Of a stretch of DNA of 64,000 nucleotides, positions 25,754-34,135 are shown one piece after another. The stretch covers positions 62,001 through 126,000 of the forward strand of contig CAWGUE010000001.1 in assembly GCA_963825595.1 (NCBI GenBank), in the 5' to 3' direction. This stretch comes from JARFQH01 sp963825595. GTDB lineage: Bacteria > Desulfobacterota > Desulfobacteria > Desulfobacterales > SG8-13. Within the stretch, counting starts at the first letter, position 1. Each line of letters starts with the position of its first letter. The position numbers and the translations under genes were made by a program. Under the pieces are notes generated by a model. That model was not told the origin of the DNA. It did not search any database and saw only the letters and a list, made by a program, of their open reading frames with translations.

Positions 25754-25769
25754 TGCAAGCCGGATGCCA
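25754..25769 (-). promoter_or_regulatory. sigma54 (-24/-12) promoter of the hemerythrin gene
   Basis: Read on the minus strand the bases are TGGCATCCGGCTTGCA. This matches the consensus TGGCAC-N5-TTGCA at every position but one, with exact GG-to-GC spacing. Transcription would start near 25743, leaving about 84 bases before the hemerythrin ATG. The divergent gene encodes a sigma54 activator. Confidence 0.75.
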
Positions 25770-25864
25770 ATATTTAAATACATTATTTCAATGAGTTAAT
25801 TATCGTCGTTGTTTTAATTATAACTATTCAATGTTGCTGTTTTAACAACTTTGTTGTAAATTGA

Positions 25865-27433
25865 GTGACAATGGATCCATTTGAAACCCTCATATCGATG
25901 GCGATCGACTCGACCGCCGCCCTGACTGCCGGCGACAGGTACCGCCGTTTGCTGGAAGCCTTGGGCAACGTCATCCCCTACGATGCCGCTGCTTTACTGC
26001 GGTTGGACGGGGATGCGATGATACCGGTGGCGACGCGCGGCCTTTCCCCCGACACCATGGGTCGTCGTTTTCTGCTGAGCGCCCACCCCCGCCTGAACAT
26101 TATCTGTCATTCGGAAGATCCGATTCACTTTTCGGAAGGCACCCAACTGCCGGATCCGTTCGATGGTCTTGTATCCGGCCGACCCGGCCCTGCCGGCCGC
26201 ATCCACGCCTGCCTGGGGTGCCCGCTCAGGGTGGACGGCACATTGATCGGCGCATTGACGGCCGATGCCTTCAAACCGGATGCCTTTGCAGATTTGGATC
26301 AGGAATTCATCGTTGCGGCCAGTGCGTTGGCCGGCGCGCAAATGCGGACCGCCCATCTTCTGGCAACGTTGGAGCAATCCGCCGAGCGGCAGGACATGAT
26401 CGCCAGCGATCTCATGCGCGACATCCAGATGCGGCAGGGTGTAAAGCTTATCGGGAGCAGTCCGGTCATGGTGCATTTACGCCGAGAAATCGATCTGGTT
26501 GCCCGATCGGATTTCACCGTCATGGTCCTGGGCGAAACTGGGGTGGGAAAAGAACTTGTGGTCCGCGCCATCCACAGGGCATCGTCGCGCCGAAATGCCC
26601 CATTGTTCTATCTGAACTGCGCGGCACTGCCCGAAACACTGGCCGATAGCGAGCTTTTCGGGCACATTCGAGGCGCTTTTACCGGTGCCAACAACGACAG
26701 GGCCGGCAAGTTCGAAGTGGCTGACGGGGCGACACTCTTCCTGGATGAAATCGGCGAACTACCGCTGGATGTCCAGCCTAAGCTGCTGCGTGCCATACAG
26801 GAAGGTGAAATCCAGCGGGTGGGGAGTAACGATACGCTGCGGGTCGACGTGCGCCTATTGGCAGCCACCAACCGCAGGCTGGAGGAAGAAGTGCGCTCAG
26901 AGCGTTTTAGGGTAGACCTGTACCACCGGCTCAATGTCTATCCGATTACGGTACCGCCGTTGCGGCAAAGGCGCGGTGACATTCCCTTGCTGGCGGGTTA
27001 TTTTTGTGAGCTGAGTCAACGGCGCCTGGGGCTGGGTCCCTTCAGGGTGAACACCGAGGCTCTGGAGGCCCTTGAAACGTATCATTGGCCCGGCAATGTC
27101 AGGGAGTTGGAAAATGTTCTGTCCCGGTCCATACTCAAGGCTGCGTCCGAGAATCCGCGTGGAACACCTTTTGCTGTGGACACCCGGCATATCGATACCG
27201 ATATTTCCGCGCCGCAAATTCGATATCCCCAAGCAGAGTCGAAGGCACCGCCGATGGACGCAACGGTGTCCATGCGGCAGGCTGTTGAAAATTTACAACG
27301 AAACCTGATCCGTCACGCTGTCGCCGGTAATCAAGGCAACTGGGCCGCCGCCGCCCGGCAACTCGGCATGCACCGCAGCAACCTCCACAATTTGGCCAAA
27401 CGGTTGGGGTTGCGCCGGCGATCAAGGCCTTAA
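25865..27433 (+). CDS. norR: NorR-like sigma54-dependent nitric-oxide-responsive activator
   Basis: The product is about 522 residues: an N-terminal GAF domain (~15-165), a central AAA+ domain (~193-430) with Walker A GETGVGKE, the sigma54-contact loop GAFTGA (270-275) and Walker B LFLDEIGE, and a C-terminal Fis-type helix-turn-helix (NWAAAARQLGMHRSNLHNLAKRL). In the GAF domain Arg76, His114, Cys116 and Asp134 match, by pattern, residues of the mononuclear iron site that senses NO in E. coli NorR. Starts at 25865 (GTG) and 25871 (ATG) are both possible. The gene is divergent from the hemerythrin. A weak GT-N7-AC candidate site lies at 25839-25849. Confidence 0.88.
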   Translation: MTMDPFETLISMAIDSTAALTAGDRYRRLLEALGNVIPYDAAALLRLDGDAMIPVATRGLSPDTMGRRFLLSAHPRLNIICHSEDPIHFSEGTQLPDPFDGLVSGRPGPAGRIHACLGCPLRVDGTLIGALTADAFKPDAFADLDQEFIVAASALAGAQMRTAHLLATLEQSAERQDMIASDLMRDIQMRQGVKLIGSSPVMVHLRREIDLVARSDFTVMVLGETGVGKELVVRAIHRASSRRNAPLFYLNCAALPETLADSELFGHIRGAFTGANNDRAGKFEVADGATLFLDEIGELPLDVQPKLLRAIQEGEIQRVGSNDTLRVDVRLLAATNRRLEEEVRSERFRVDLYHRLNVYPITVPPLRQRRGDIPLLAGYFCELSQRRLGLGPFRVNTEALEALETYHWPGNVRELENVLSRSILKAASENPRGTPFAVDTRHIDTDISAPQIRYPQAESKAPPMDATVSMRQAVENLQRNLIRHAVAGNQGNWAAAARQLGMHRSNLHNLAKRLGLRRRSRP

Positions 27434-27448
27434 AACATCCGGAATTCA

Positions 27449-27500
27449 TACCGCTTTTCGATAATACATTCCGAAATACGGAAGGGCGGTATAAATGGTT
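27449..27500 (-). repeat. REP-like hairpin (family F), copy 3
   Basis: An outer stem ATACCGC/GCGGTAT encloses an inner TTCCG/CGGAA hairpin. It is homologous to the units at 12893-13030, in opposite orientation. It lies between the convergent norR-like gene and the hybrid kinase gene and could act as a bidirectional terminator. Confidence 0.6.
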
Positions 27501-27554
27501 GTAGGAAAAAACCTTCGAATAACGGAACGTTTTTATCCAATTTCTGAAAAGTTC

Positions 27555-30500
27555 TCATGGAATTTCCGGGTTGATTTCTCCTGTCAAGAGGACGCGCAGC
27601 GCTTCGCTCAGTTCCTCTATTCGGAATGGCTTTTTAACGACGCCCTTAAATCCATAGGCTTCACAGTCGGACATGATCGGGTCATTGGAATAACCGCTGG
27701 AAACGATGGCAACGGCCTTTGGATCGTACGCCAGAAGCTTTTGCACGGCTTCCTTGCCTCCCATGCCGCCGGGAATCGTCAGATCCATTATAACGACATC
27801 GAAAGCCTGGCCGGATTCCTTGGCTTTCCGGTACATATCAAGCGCCGCGCTGCCATCCTCGGCCAGTGCGGCTTCAAAACCCATTATTTTTAAAAATCTG
27901 GCGGCCACATCACGAATTAATATCTCGTCGTCCATGACCAGAATCCGCCCCTTCCCTTTGAAGATCATGTTTTCGCTCTTATCTGCCTGCTCGACGGCCT
28001 TTTGGGATGCGGGTAGAAGAATTGTGAACATCGTCCCAACCCCCAAATTTGAGTTCACCGTGAGACGACCATCGTGTTTATCGATAATTGAAAACGCCAC
28101 CGTAAGTCCCAGGCCGCTGCCTTTTTGTTTCGTGGTAAAGTACGGATCGAATATTCTATCAAAATGGGTCACCGGTATGCCGACACCTTGATCGATTATC
28201 GCTATCTTCACATACTCGCCGGGCGTCAAACTTCCGGCATTGTCGACACCCAAGACCACATTCTCGGCTTTTATCTTGAGCAGGCCGCCTTGCGGGGTCG
28301 CCTGCACGGCATTTATCACCAGATTGTTCACGACCTGGCTGATCTGCCCGGCATCGGCCTCGACCGGTTTCAGATCGGGTTGAATTCCGTAAGCGCATTT
28401 CAGGTTGGATCCCCGAAGTGAAAACGCCGCCGTGTCTTTCAACAGATCGGGTAAATGCAGGACCGACTTCACCGGCTCCCCCCCCTTTGAAAATGTGATC
28501 AGTTGCTGGGTGAGATCCTTGGCCCGCATGGCCGCACTCTCCATTCCTTTGATACTGTCGTAGGCTTTCGACGTTGGATCGATGTCGAACTTTACCAAAG
28601 AGAGATTGCCGAGAATTCCGGTTAAAAAATTATTGAAATCGTGCGCAATGCCACCCGCCAGGACACCCAGCGACTCGAGTTTTTGAACTTTGAGACGTTC
28701 CTGCTGCAATTGACGTTTCTCGGTGACATCATAAAGCGCCCCCTGCACGTGGGCTGGTTTACCGGACGCATCGCAAACATTCTGGATATATTCGTGCACC
28801 CAGCGAACCGAGCCGTCTTTTCTCAGGATGCGATACTCCGTCTCACAACGGTATGCAGGCTCCGTATTGATCTTTGCGGTGCGCTCGATCTTAGACGGCA
28901 AGTCATCCGGGTGAATCAGCTGATCCCAGCGGATCGATCCGTTTACCAGCTCGTCTTCGCTGTAGCCGGTGATTTCTTCGATCGCACCGTGCATGAAAAT
29001 GGGGGTGAAGTCCAGATGGCCCCTGAAAACGATGCCGTGAAAGTTGTGGACAAAGGAGCGGTAACGGGCTTCACTTTCCTTGAGCAGTTCTTCGGCCTCG
29101 TACTTTTCGGTTATGTCGCTGACGATTCCCTGATAATGTGTAATCGTTCCATTATTATCTCTGCGGATAAACGTCTTGTCTTCAATCCATATAACCTCCC
29201 CATCATTCTTGATGATACGGTACGGTTTATGGGTGAATTCTTCGCGATCCTTCTCGGAGCTGTAGTCTTTGACTTCATTTTCGACGCGAACCAGATCATC
29301 CGGGTGGACAACCGCCCGGTAGGAAATTTTTCCGGACATAAAATCGGCGGCGCTGTACCCGAAAACCGTCGCTACGTTCTCGGTCACAAACTGAACCGGC
29401 CATCCCGGCCTGTTTTGCCACAAAAACGCCACCGAGGTACTTCTTTCTATGATGCGATAGGCGTTCTTCAGGGATTCTTCCGCTTTCTCCCGTGCCGTGA
29501 TGTCCCTGATCATGGCGCAGACGAGCTTGCAACCTTTGTGACTGTAAAATCCAGTCGCAATCTCCACCGGGAATACCGTGCCGTTTGCTCTTTTGTGGAG
29601 ACGGTAGGTCAGGCTGCTGATAGGTCCTCCCACCAATTCCTTGGCAACGGCGTTTATGTGCCGCTCCGATTCATGCGGTTCAGCGGAAAGAGACAAGGCA
29701 GACAAACCGCACATTTCTTCATATCGATACCCGTATAAATTCAAAGCCGATGGATTGGCATCGATGATTGTCTTATTTTCAACTTCCGTGATGATGATCG
29801 CATCCGGCTCGGCGTTGAACAGGTCCCGGTAGTTTGCCTCAGTCTCCCGTAATTTGGCCTCTGTATGCTTATGTTCAAGGATTTCATTCCTCAAGTCTTC
29901 GTTGACCTTAGCGAGTTCTGCCGTGCGCTGCGCGACTCTTCGCTCGAGCCCGTCGTGGGCTCGTTTCAGCTGATCTTCAACTTTCTGGCGCCGGGTGATG
30001 TCTCTCGAAATGCCGATCAATACGTCACGTCCGCGCCAGCGACCCTTCGTCACTTTGGTCTCGACCGGAATTATCGCACCGCTCCGGGTACGCAGAGGAA
30101 TCGGGCATTCCGTTCGGTTGCCGTCCAGCATTTCTTTGATGATCGACGCGGCTTCGTCGCGTTGTTCCTGCGGATGCACTTCAAGGACATGCATCGCTGA
30201 AAGCGCTTCAGCCGTATACCCCAATCGGTTTTCCACTGTCGGATTGACGCTCAAAATATTGCCGCCGGAATCGAGGATGAAGACGAAATCCTCTATGGAG
30301 TCAAAAAGGGCCTGCAAATCTTTTTGGCTTTCATGCAATGACGCTTCAGCCGCCAAACGACTGAAAACCCCGCCGATCTGGGTGGCAATCGATTCAACGG
30401 CATCGCGAGCATCTTGCGGAATGTCATCGTGGGTGTGAGAGGCAAGGTTTAGCGTACCGATAACTTTCAGCTTGTCCATTACGGGAATGACGGCCAGGGC

Positions 30501-30857
30501 GCGTAAACCTTCGTCCGTGCATACGGAGTCTCTGTGGCATGAAATCTCAGGAAAAAGTCCGTAGATCGGTTTTGCGGACATGATCAGTTGGACTTGCGGC
30601 GAATCGGCCCGGTAATGGGCGGCCTGCTCGATAAAACCGGCCGGCAACCCTCTGTGGACGATCAAATCCAGACTCCCGGTGGATTCATCGAAAAGATAGA
30701 TGCCGCCGCAATCGATCCCCTCGATCCGGCAGGTCGCATCCAGGATCAATTGGCATGCCTCTCTTTGATCGCTGGTCGCACTGAGAGCCATGCCGAGATC
30801 GCGCTGGAGCCGTATTAATTTTCCAGCCTGCCTATATATAATGTCTATCCCGGCCAA
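27555..30857 (-). CDS. cytoplasmic GAF/multi-PAS hybrid histidine kinase
   Basis: The product is 1100 residues without membrane helices. The order is: GAF (~15-170), PAS (~175-300), a coiled-coil link (ERRVAQRTAELAKVNEDL), three more PAS domains (~345-465, ~470-590, ~600-720), a histidine-acceptor domain with GGIAHDFNNFLTGILGNL (~735), an ATPase domain with NNLVINAVQAT, IDQGVGIP and KGSGLGL, and a C-terminal receiver (~985-1095) with phospho-acceptor VVIMDLTIPG and a KKPF motif. The start is a TTG after GAGGTGA. The single terminal receiver suggests internal phosphorelay or feedback. The ligand is unknown. No DNA-binding partner is adjacent. Confidence 0.85.
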   Translation of the reverse strand: MAGIDIIYRQAGKLIRLQRDLGMALSATSDQREACQLILDATCRIEGIDCGGIYLFDESTGSLDLIVHRGLPAGFIEQAAHYRADSPQVQLIMSAKPIYGLFPEISCHRDSVCTDEGLRALAVIPVMDKLKVIGTLNLASHTHDDIPQDARDAVESIATQIGGVFSRLAAEASLHESQKDLQALFDSIEDFVFILDSGGNILSVNPTVENRLGYTAEALSAMHVLEVHPQEQRDEAASIIKEMLDGNRTECPIPLRTRSGAIIPVETKVTKGRWRGRDVLIGISRDITRRQKVEDQLKRAHDGLERRVAQRTAELAKVNEDLRNEILEHKHTEAKLRETEANYRDLFNAEPDAIIITEVENKTIIDANPSALNLYGYRYEEMCGLSALSLSAEPHESERHINAVAKELVGGPISSLTYRLHKRANGTVFPVEIATGFYSHKGCKLVCAMIRDITAREKAEESLKNAYRIIERSTSVAFLWQNRPGWPVQFVTENVATVFGYSAADFMSGKISYRAVVHPDDLVRVENEVKDYSSEKDREEFTHKPYRIIKNDGEVIWIEDKTFIRRDNNGTITHYQGIVSDITEKYEAEELLKESEARYRSFVHNFHGIVFRGHLDFTPIFMHGAIEEITGYSEDELVNGSIRWDQLIHPDDLPSKIERTAKINTEPAYRCETEYRILRKDGSVRWVHEYIQNVCDASGKPAHVQGALYDVTEKRQLQQERLKVQKLESLGVLAGGIAHDFNNFLTGILGNLSLVKFDIDPTSKAYDSIKGMESAAMRAKDLTQQLITFSKGGEPVKSVLHLPDLLKDTAAFSLRGSNLKCAYGIQPDLKPVEADAGQISQVVNNLVINAVQATPQGGLLKIKAENVVLGVDNAGSLTPGEYVKIAIIDQGVGIPVTHFDRIFDPYFTTKQKGSGLGLTVAFSIIDKHDGRLTVNSNLGVGTMFTILLPASQKAVEQADKSENMIFKGKGRILVMDDEILIRDVAARFLKIMGFEAALAEDGSAALDMYRKAKESGQAFDVVIMDLTIPGGMGGKEAVQKLLAYDPKAVAIVSSGYSNDPIMSDCEAYGFKGVVKKPFRIEELSEALRVLLTGEINPEIP

Positions 30858-30904
30858 GCGGTCACCTCACAAATAAATATATTATGATCGTTCTCGGTTT
30901 TGTT

Positions 30905-31071
30905 TAGAAGTGGTTTCTGAACTTCAGATCACGCCCAAGACCAAGGCGTGGGACGACGAAAAAACGTAGCATACACCGAAGAGGACCACAACACCACAAC
31001 TTGCCCGCCCGCCTGAGGCGGGTGAACCTTTGGCGGGTTGGGTGTTAGATGAGATTTTGACACCACCTCTA
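30905..31071. repeat. repeat family B, copy 2
   Basis: This ~167-bp element is related to 6461-6646. The ends are inverted (TAGAAGTGGT at the left; the complement of TAGAGGTGGT at the right). A GC-rich stem forms from AACTTGCCCGC and GCGGGTTGGGTGTT. Its right end is 3 bases from the stop codon of the receiver/DUF4388 gene. Confidence 0.6.
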
Positions 31072-31074
31072 TGC

Positions 31075-32604
31075 TCATTTAGGGTCTAAACGGTTTTTCA
31101 CTACCGCGGACATCTGTCCGAGTTCCCTTTCAATATTCTGCACAGAGTCCTTTAATGTCGTCTTCAACCTTTCAGACTCATTTCGAAGACACACGCGATC
31201 GTATGCCAGTGCGACTGTGCTTATTATCCAAATCAACGTGTCTAACTGCGCATTAGAAAGCCCTTTAGCGTTAAAGGCAAGACCCAAAAAAGACGCTGAC
31301 ATATTGTTTTGGCATAAAGGGACCAGCAGACATGACGTAATCTTGGCCTTGCTGAGAACGCCTTCCTCTATACCGACACCACCTAAATTGTCCATGCTGG
31401 CGACGGCCGGCAGGTTGTTCTGCATCATTTTTGCCAGAGTGGCGTTCTTAAACTGCGTTATTTTTTCTCTCGCAAACAGGTCGCCGCTGTCGATGATGAC
31501 CTCATCAACCTGCACAAAGTCAGGATTGCTGCTCGAGCAAGTCAATACCACGGCGAAGTTGACCGCGATCGTTCGGTTTATTATTCCGACGGCCTTTTTT
31601 AATAACACTTTTTCGTTTGTCTGAAAATAGACGGTTTCGAATACGTCAACGCAGTTCACCGCCGTGCGATCATCTGTGATAACATCCGGTTTGATGGTAT
31701 CGGTCGATCGGCCATTCTTTTGAATGTGTTTTTCATCCTCAAAAGGCTTCAGGATGTCTTCCAAATCACCGACAAACGTATCATCCGTATTTTCTGGTTT
31801 AGATACTTCAGGATCATTATCAGAAGTCATAACAGTCGAAAGACTGTTTGACGATGGTGTCGGCATTCGCACGCTTTTTTCCTGAGGGGCGGGTTCGGCC
31901 TGCGTTGGCGTAGCCGTTTCTGCTTCATCATCGGCTTCGTCTTTTCTGTTCAACCCTTCCATGACGATGGCCATCGTACTCTTGTCTATGCGCTTCTGCT
32001 TTTTATCTGCCTGCAACTCCTTTAAGAAAAGTTGTACGTCATCCCAGGCGACGATGTCATAAGCGGCCTCTTCACCGATGATATCGCCGGTGGAGGCGTC
32101 GATCAGATCACCATCTGTAATGTAAAGAAAACCCTTTTGTCCAGCGGCGGCGTGCACTTCAAGCGTGCAGGTTTTCTGCTCCATTTCGATCATCTGTAAA
32201 AAACTGCTGACTGAAATGCCTCTAATTGAGCCGTCAGGAGGATTTTCAAGTTCTTTGATCACCGCCTCGGCCATAATGTCGATATCCACTGGTTTTTCCA
32301 TGATCCGCAACCGGCCTAATTTTTCAAGTTTTTTCTGCACACGGGGCGTGCAAAATGCGCTGACGACAATCGCAGGGATAGTCGGAAAATTATTGTGCAT
32401 GTAAACCAGCAATTCGATGCCATCCATCTCCGGCATTTTCAGGTCTGTGATCACCAAATCGATACTTTGGGACTCGAGGATTTTGACCGCCTCTTTACCG
32501 TTGATAGCGGTGAAAACCTTAAAGCGATCTCTGTACGGCTTAAACAAACCCGCCATAACCAGCAGCAAAGTCTCTTCATCTTCAACGACCAATATATTTT
32601 TCAC
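31075..32604 (-). CDS. receiver-DUF4388 (PATAN)-GAF-like response regulator
   Basis: The start is a GTG nine bases after AAAGGAGG. The product is 509 residues. The N-terminal receiver (~1-120) has VVEDE, Asp54 in VITDLKMPEMDG and EKPVD. A DUF4388/PATAN domain follows (~128-215), with the GISVSSFLQMIEMEQKT opening and FLYITDGDLIDAS. A low-complexity acidic/proline linker (~225-320) leads to a GAF-like C-terminal half (~330-490) resembling those of gliding and chemosensory regulators. There is no DNA-binding domain. It is last in a minus-strand run with HD-GYP, HEAT-like and GGDEF genes, so it probably relays or anchors c-di-GMP-linked signalling. Confidence 0.8.
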   Translation of the reverse strand: MKNILVVEDEETLLLVMAGLFKPYRDRFKVFTAINGKEAVKILESQSIDLVITDLKMPEMDGIELLVYMHNNFPTIPAIVVSAFCTPRVQKKLEKLGRLRIMEKPVDIDIMAEAVIKELENPPDGSIRGISVSSFLQMIEMEQKTCTLEVHAAAGQKGFLYITDGDLIDASTGDIIGEEAAYDIVAWDDVQLFLKELQADKKQKRIDKSTMAIVMEGLNRKDEADDEAETATPTQAEPAPQEKSVRMPTPSSNSLSTVMTSDNDPEVSKPENTDDTFVGDLEDILKPFEDEKHIQKNGRSTDTIKPDVITDDRTAVNCVDVFETVYFQTNEKVLLKKAVGIINRTIAVNFAVVLTCSSSNPDFVQVDEVIIDSGDLFAREKITQFKNATLAKMMQNNLPAVASMDNLGGVGIEEGVLSKAKITSCLLVPLCQNNMSASFLGLAFNAKGLSNAQLDTLIWIISTVALAYDRVCLRNESERLKTTLKDSVQNIERELGQMSAVVKNRLDPK

Positions 32605-32619
32605 GTCAACACGCCTCCT

Positions 32620-34050
32620 TTAAAGTATATAATCAGCCGGCTGGATACCGTATGATGTCGGATTGAGGGATCGTAACGCTTTTCTGATGTAGGCTCCCGT
32701 AACGGGGTCTTTTTCGGCCAGGTCCACCAGGCGTCCGCGCTTGACGCCGTCCTTTGTGTCTCTTTCGAGCAGAACCACGCGGGGAAGCCGCCCGCCGGAT
32801 TCGAACGGGTAATCGGTCACCAGGCCGATTTCACCGTTGTCGAACTGCAGCAGCGTCCCCGGCGGATACGTGCCCATCATCATAGCAAACACTTTCAATA
32901 GAATAGGATCAAAATCCGTCCCGGCCCCTTCCAGCATGTGGCTGAGCGCCTGATCGGGGCTAAACGTCGCGGGCCTGTAAACCCGGGGGGATGTGAGGGC
33001 ATCGTAGACATCGGTAATATGAAGGATCCTTCCAAGCAGGCTGACCGCCTTTATGAAGTGAACCTTTGGATATCCAGACAGGTCATACCGTATATGATGC
33101 TCGAACGGGGCGAGCAATATTTCTGATTTCAGGTCGTGTGACGCCTGCAGCTTTAATATCTGCCGAACGCTTGACAGGGGATGTTTCTGTATTTCTTTCC
33201 ACTCCACGGCATTCAATGCACCCGGTTTATTCACAATTTCACGCGGCACCTCCACTTTACCCAAATCGTGGAAAAGTCCGCAAATGCCGAGGCGCTCTAA
33301 AGTCGTCCGCGACAGCCCGATGCGGTTTCCCAAGCAAAGTGAGAGTACCGCAACATTCACCGAATGCGTGTAGGTATAGTCATCATAGTCCTTGATCGTG
33401 CCCAGCCCAATCAGAACGGCTTCGTCTTGGAGGGCCACATCGACCATGCTCTGGATCATCCGCTTGGCTTTGCGAACACCCGCAAAGCCTTGCGTGTTTA
33501 TTTTTTTAGACACCTGTTTCACAGCCGCGACGGCATTAAAATAGGTATCCCGGGCCTTCTCTTTTAGATTGGGGTCGCTCTTGTTTAACTTCAAGTCTTC
33601 TCTATTGACAATACTCACCCAACGGATACCCGTCTCGGTCAATTTCTGTTTCAGCCACTGAGCAGGAAGTTCCTGCTGTGTTGAAAGGATGAGATACCGC
33701 ATGAAAGTGATGATCTCATCGTAGGAAGCCTCTTTGAAGGCCGGTTGAAAATGCAGTCCGTGCAGGGACCGGCGATTGAAAAAAACGAGCAGCGCGTGAA
33801 TAACGCGAACAAGGTCTTTGCGATATTGCAGTTTTTCTCCACGGATGTAGAATCTTCCCTCCGATATGAGAACTTTGAGGTCATCTTCGGATTCTACCTG
33901 AAAAATATTTTGCTTGAATTTGCGAAGCGCTTCCTTCACCAATTCGTTGTTGTCGTTGTGAATTTTAATCGCCTGAATCAGCCGATACAGGCTGAGAACA
34001 AAATTTTCCTCCCACGGCAATGTATTTTGACTTTTTTCAAGATGATTCAT
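32620..34050 (-). CDS. HD-GYP domain protein with N-terminal helper domain
   Basis: The product is 476 residues. The N-terminal ~130 residues form an alpha/beta domain (LYRLIQAIKIHNDNNELV...LISEGRFYIRGEKLQ) that has a counterpart at the start of the neighbouring HEAT-like protein. The HD-GYP domain (~220-400) has THSVNVAVLSL, the HD motif in GLFHDLGKVEVP, EHHIRYDLSGYP and GRILHITDVYDALTS. Such enzymes hydrolyse cyclic di-GMP; the conserved metal ligands appear present. The C-terminal ~70 residues form a small beta-rich tail (GTLLQFDNGEIGLV). The ribosome binding site is weak. It lies between the receiver/DUF4388 gene and the HEAT-like gene. Confidence 0.88.
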   Translation of the reverse strand: MNHLEKSQNTLPWEENFVLSLYRLIQAIKIHNDNNELVKEALRKFKQNIFQVESEDDLKVLISEGRFYIRGEKLQYRKDLVRVIHALLVFFNRRSLHGLHFQPAFKEASYDEIITFMRYLILSTQQELPAQWLKQKLTETGIRWVSIVNREDLKLNKSDPNLKEKARDTYFNAVAAVKQVSKKINTQGFAGVRKAKRMIQSMVDVALQDEAVLIGLGTIKDYDDYTYTHSVNVAVLSLCLGNRIGLSRTTLERLGICGLFHDLGKVEVPREIVNKPGALNAVEWKEIQKHPLSSVRQILKLQASHDLKSEILLAPFEHHIRYDLSGYPKVHFIKAVSLLGRILHITDVYDALTSPRVYRPATFSPDQALSHMLEGAGTDFDPILLKVFAMMMGTYPPGTLLQFDNGEIGLVTDYPFESGGRLPRVVLLERDTKDGVKRGRLVDLAEKDPVTGAYIRKALRSLNPTSYGIQPADYIL

Positions 34051-34076
34051 TTTCTATTCGACTGAAATTAAATGAC

Positions 34077-34120
34077 CTCCGGAAAAGCCGGGGGTTTAAA
34101 GATGATGATGATGATTTTTC
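34077..34120 (-). terminator. CCCCCGGC hairpin (family H), copy 2
   Basis: On the minus strand ATCATCATCATC is followed by TTTAAACCCCCGGCTTTTCCGG, which gives a short GC stem. It is nearly identical in layout to the unit at 16281-16325. It lies between the HEAT-like and HD-GYP genes, so it may weaken read-through within the run. Confidence 0.45.
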
Positions 34121-34135
34121 ACGAAAAAGACTGCC

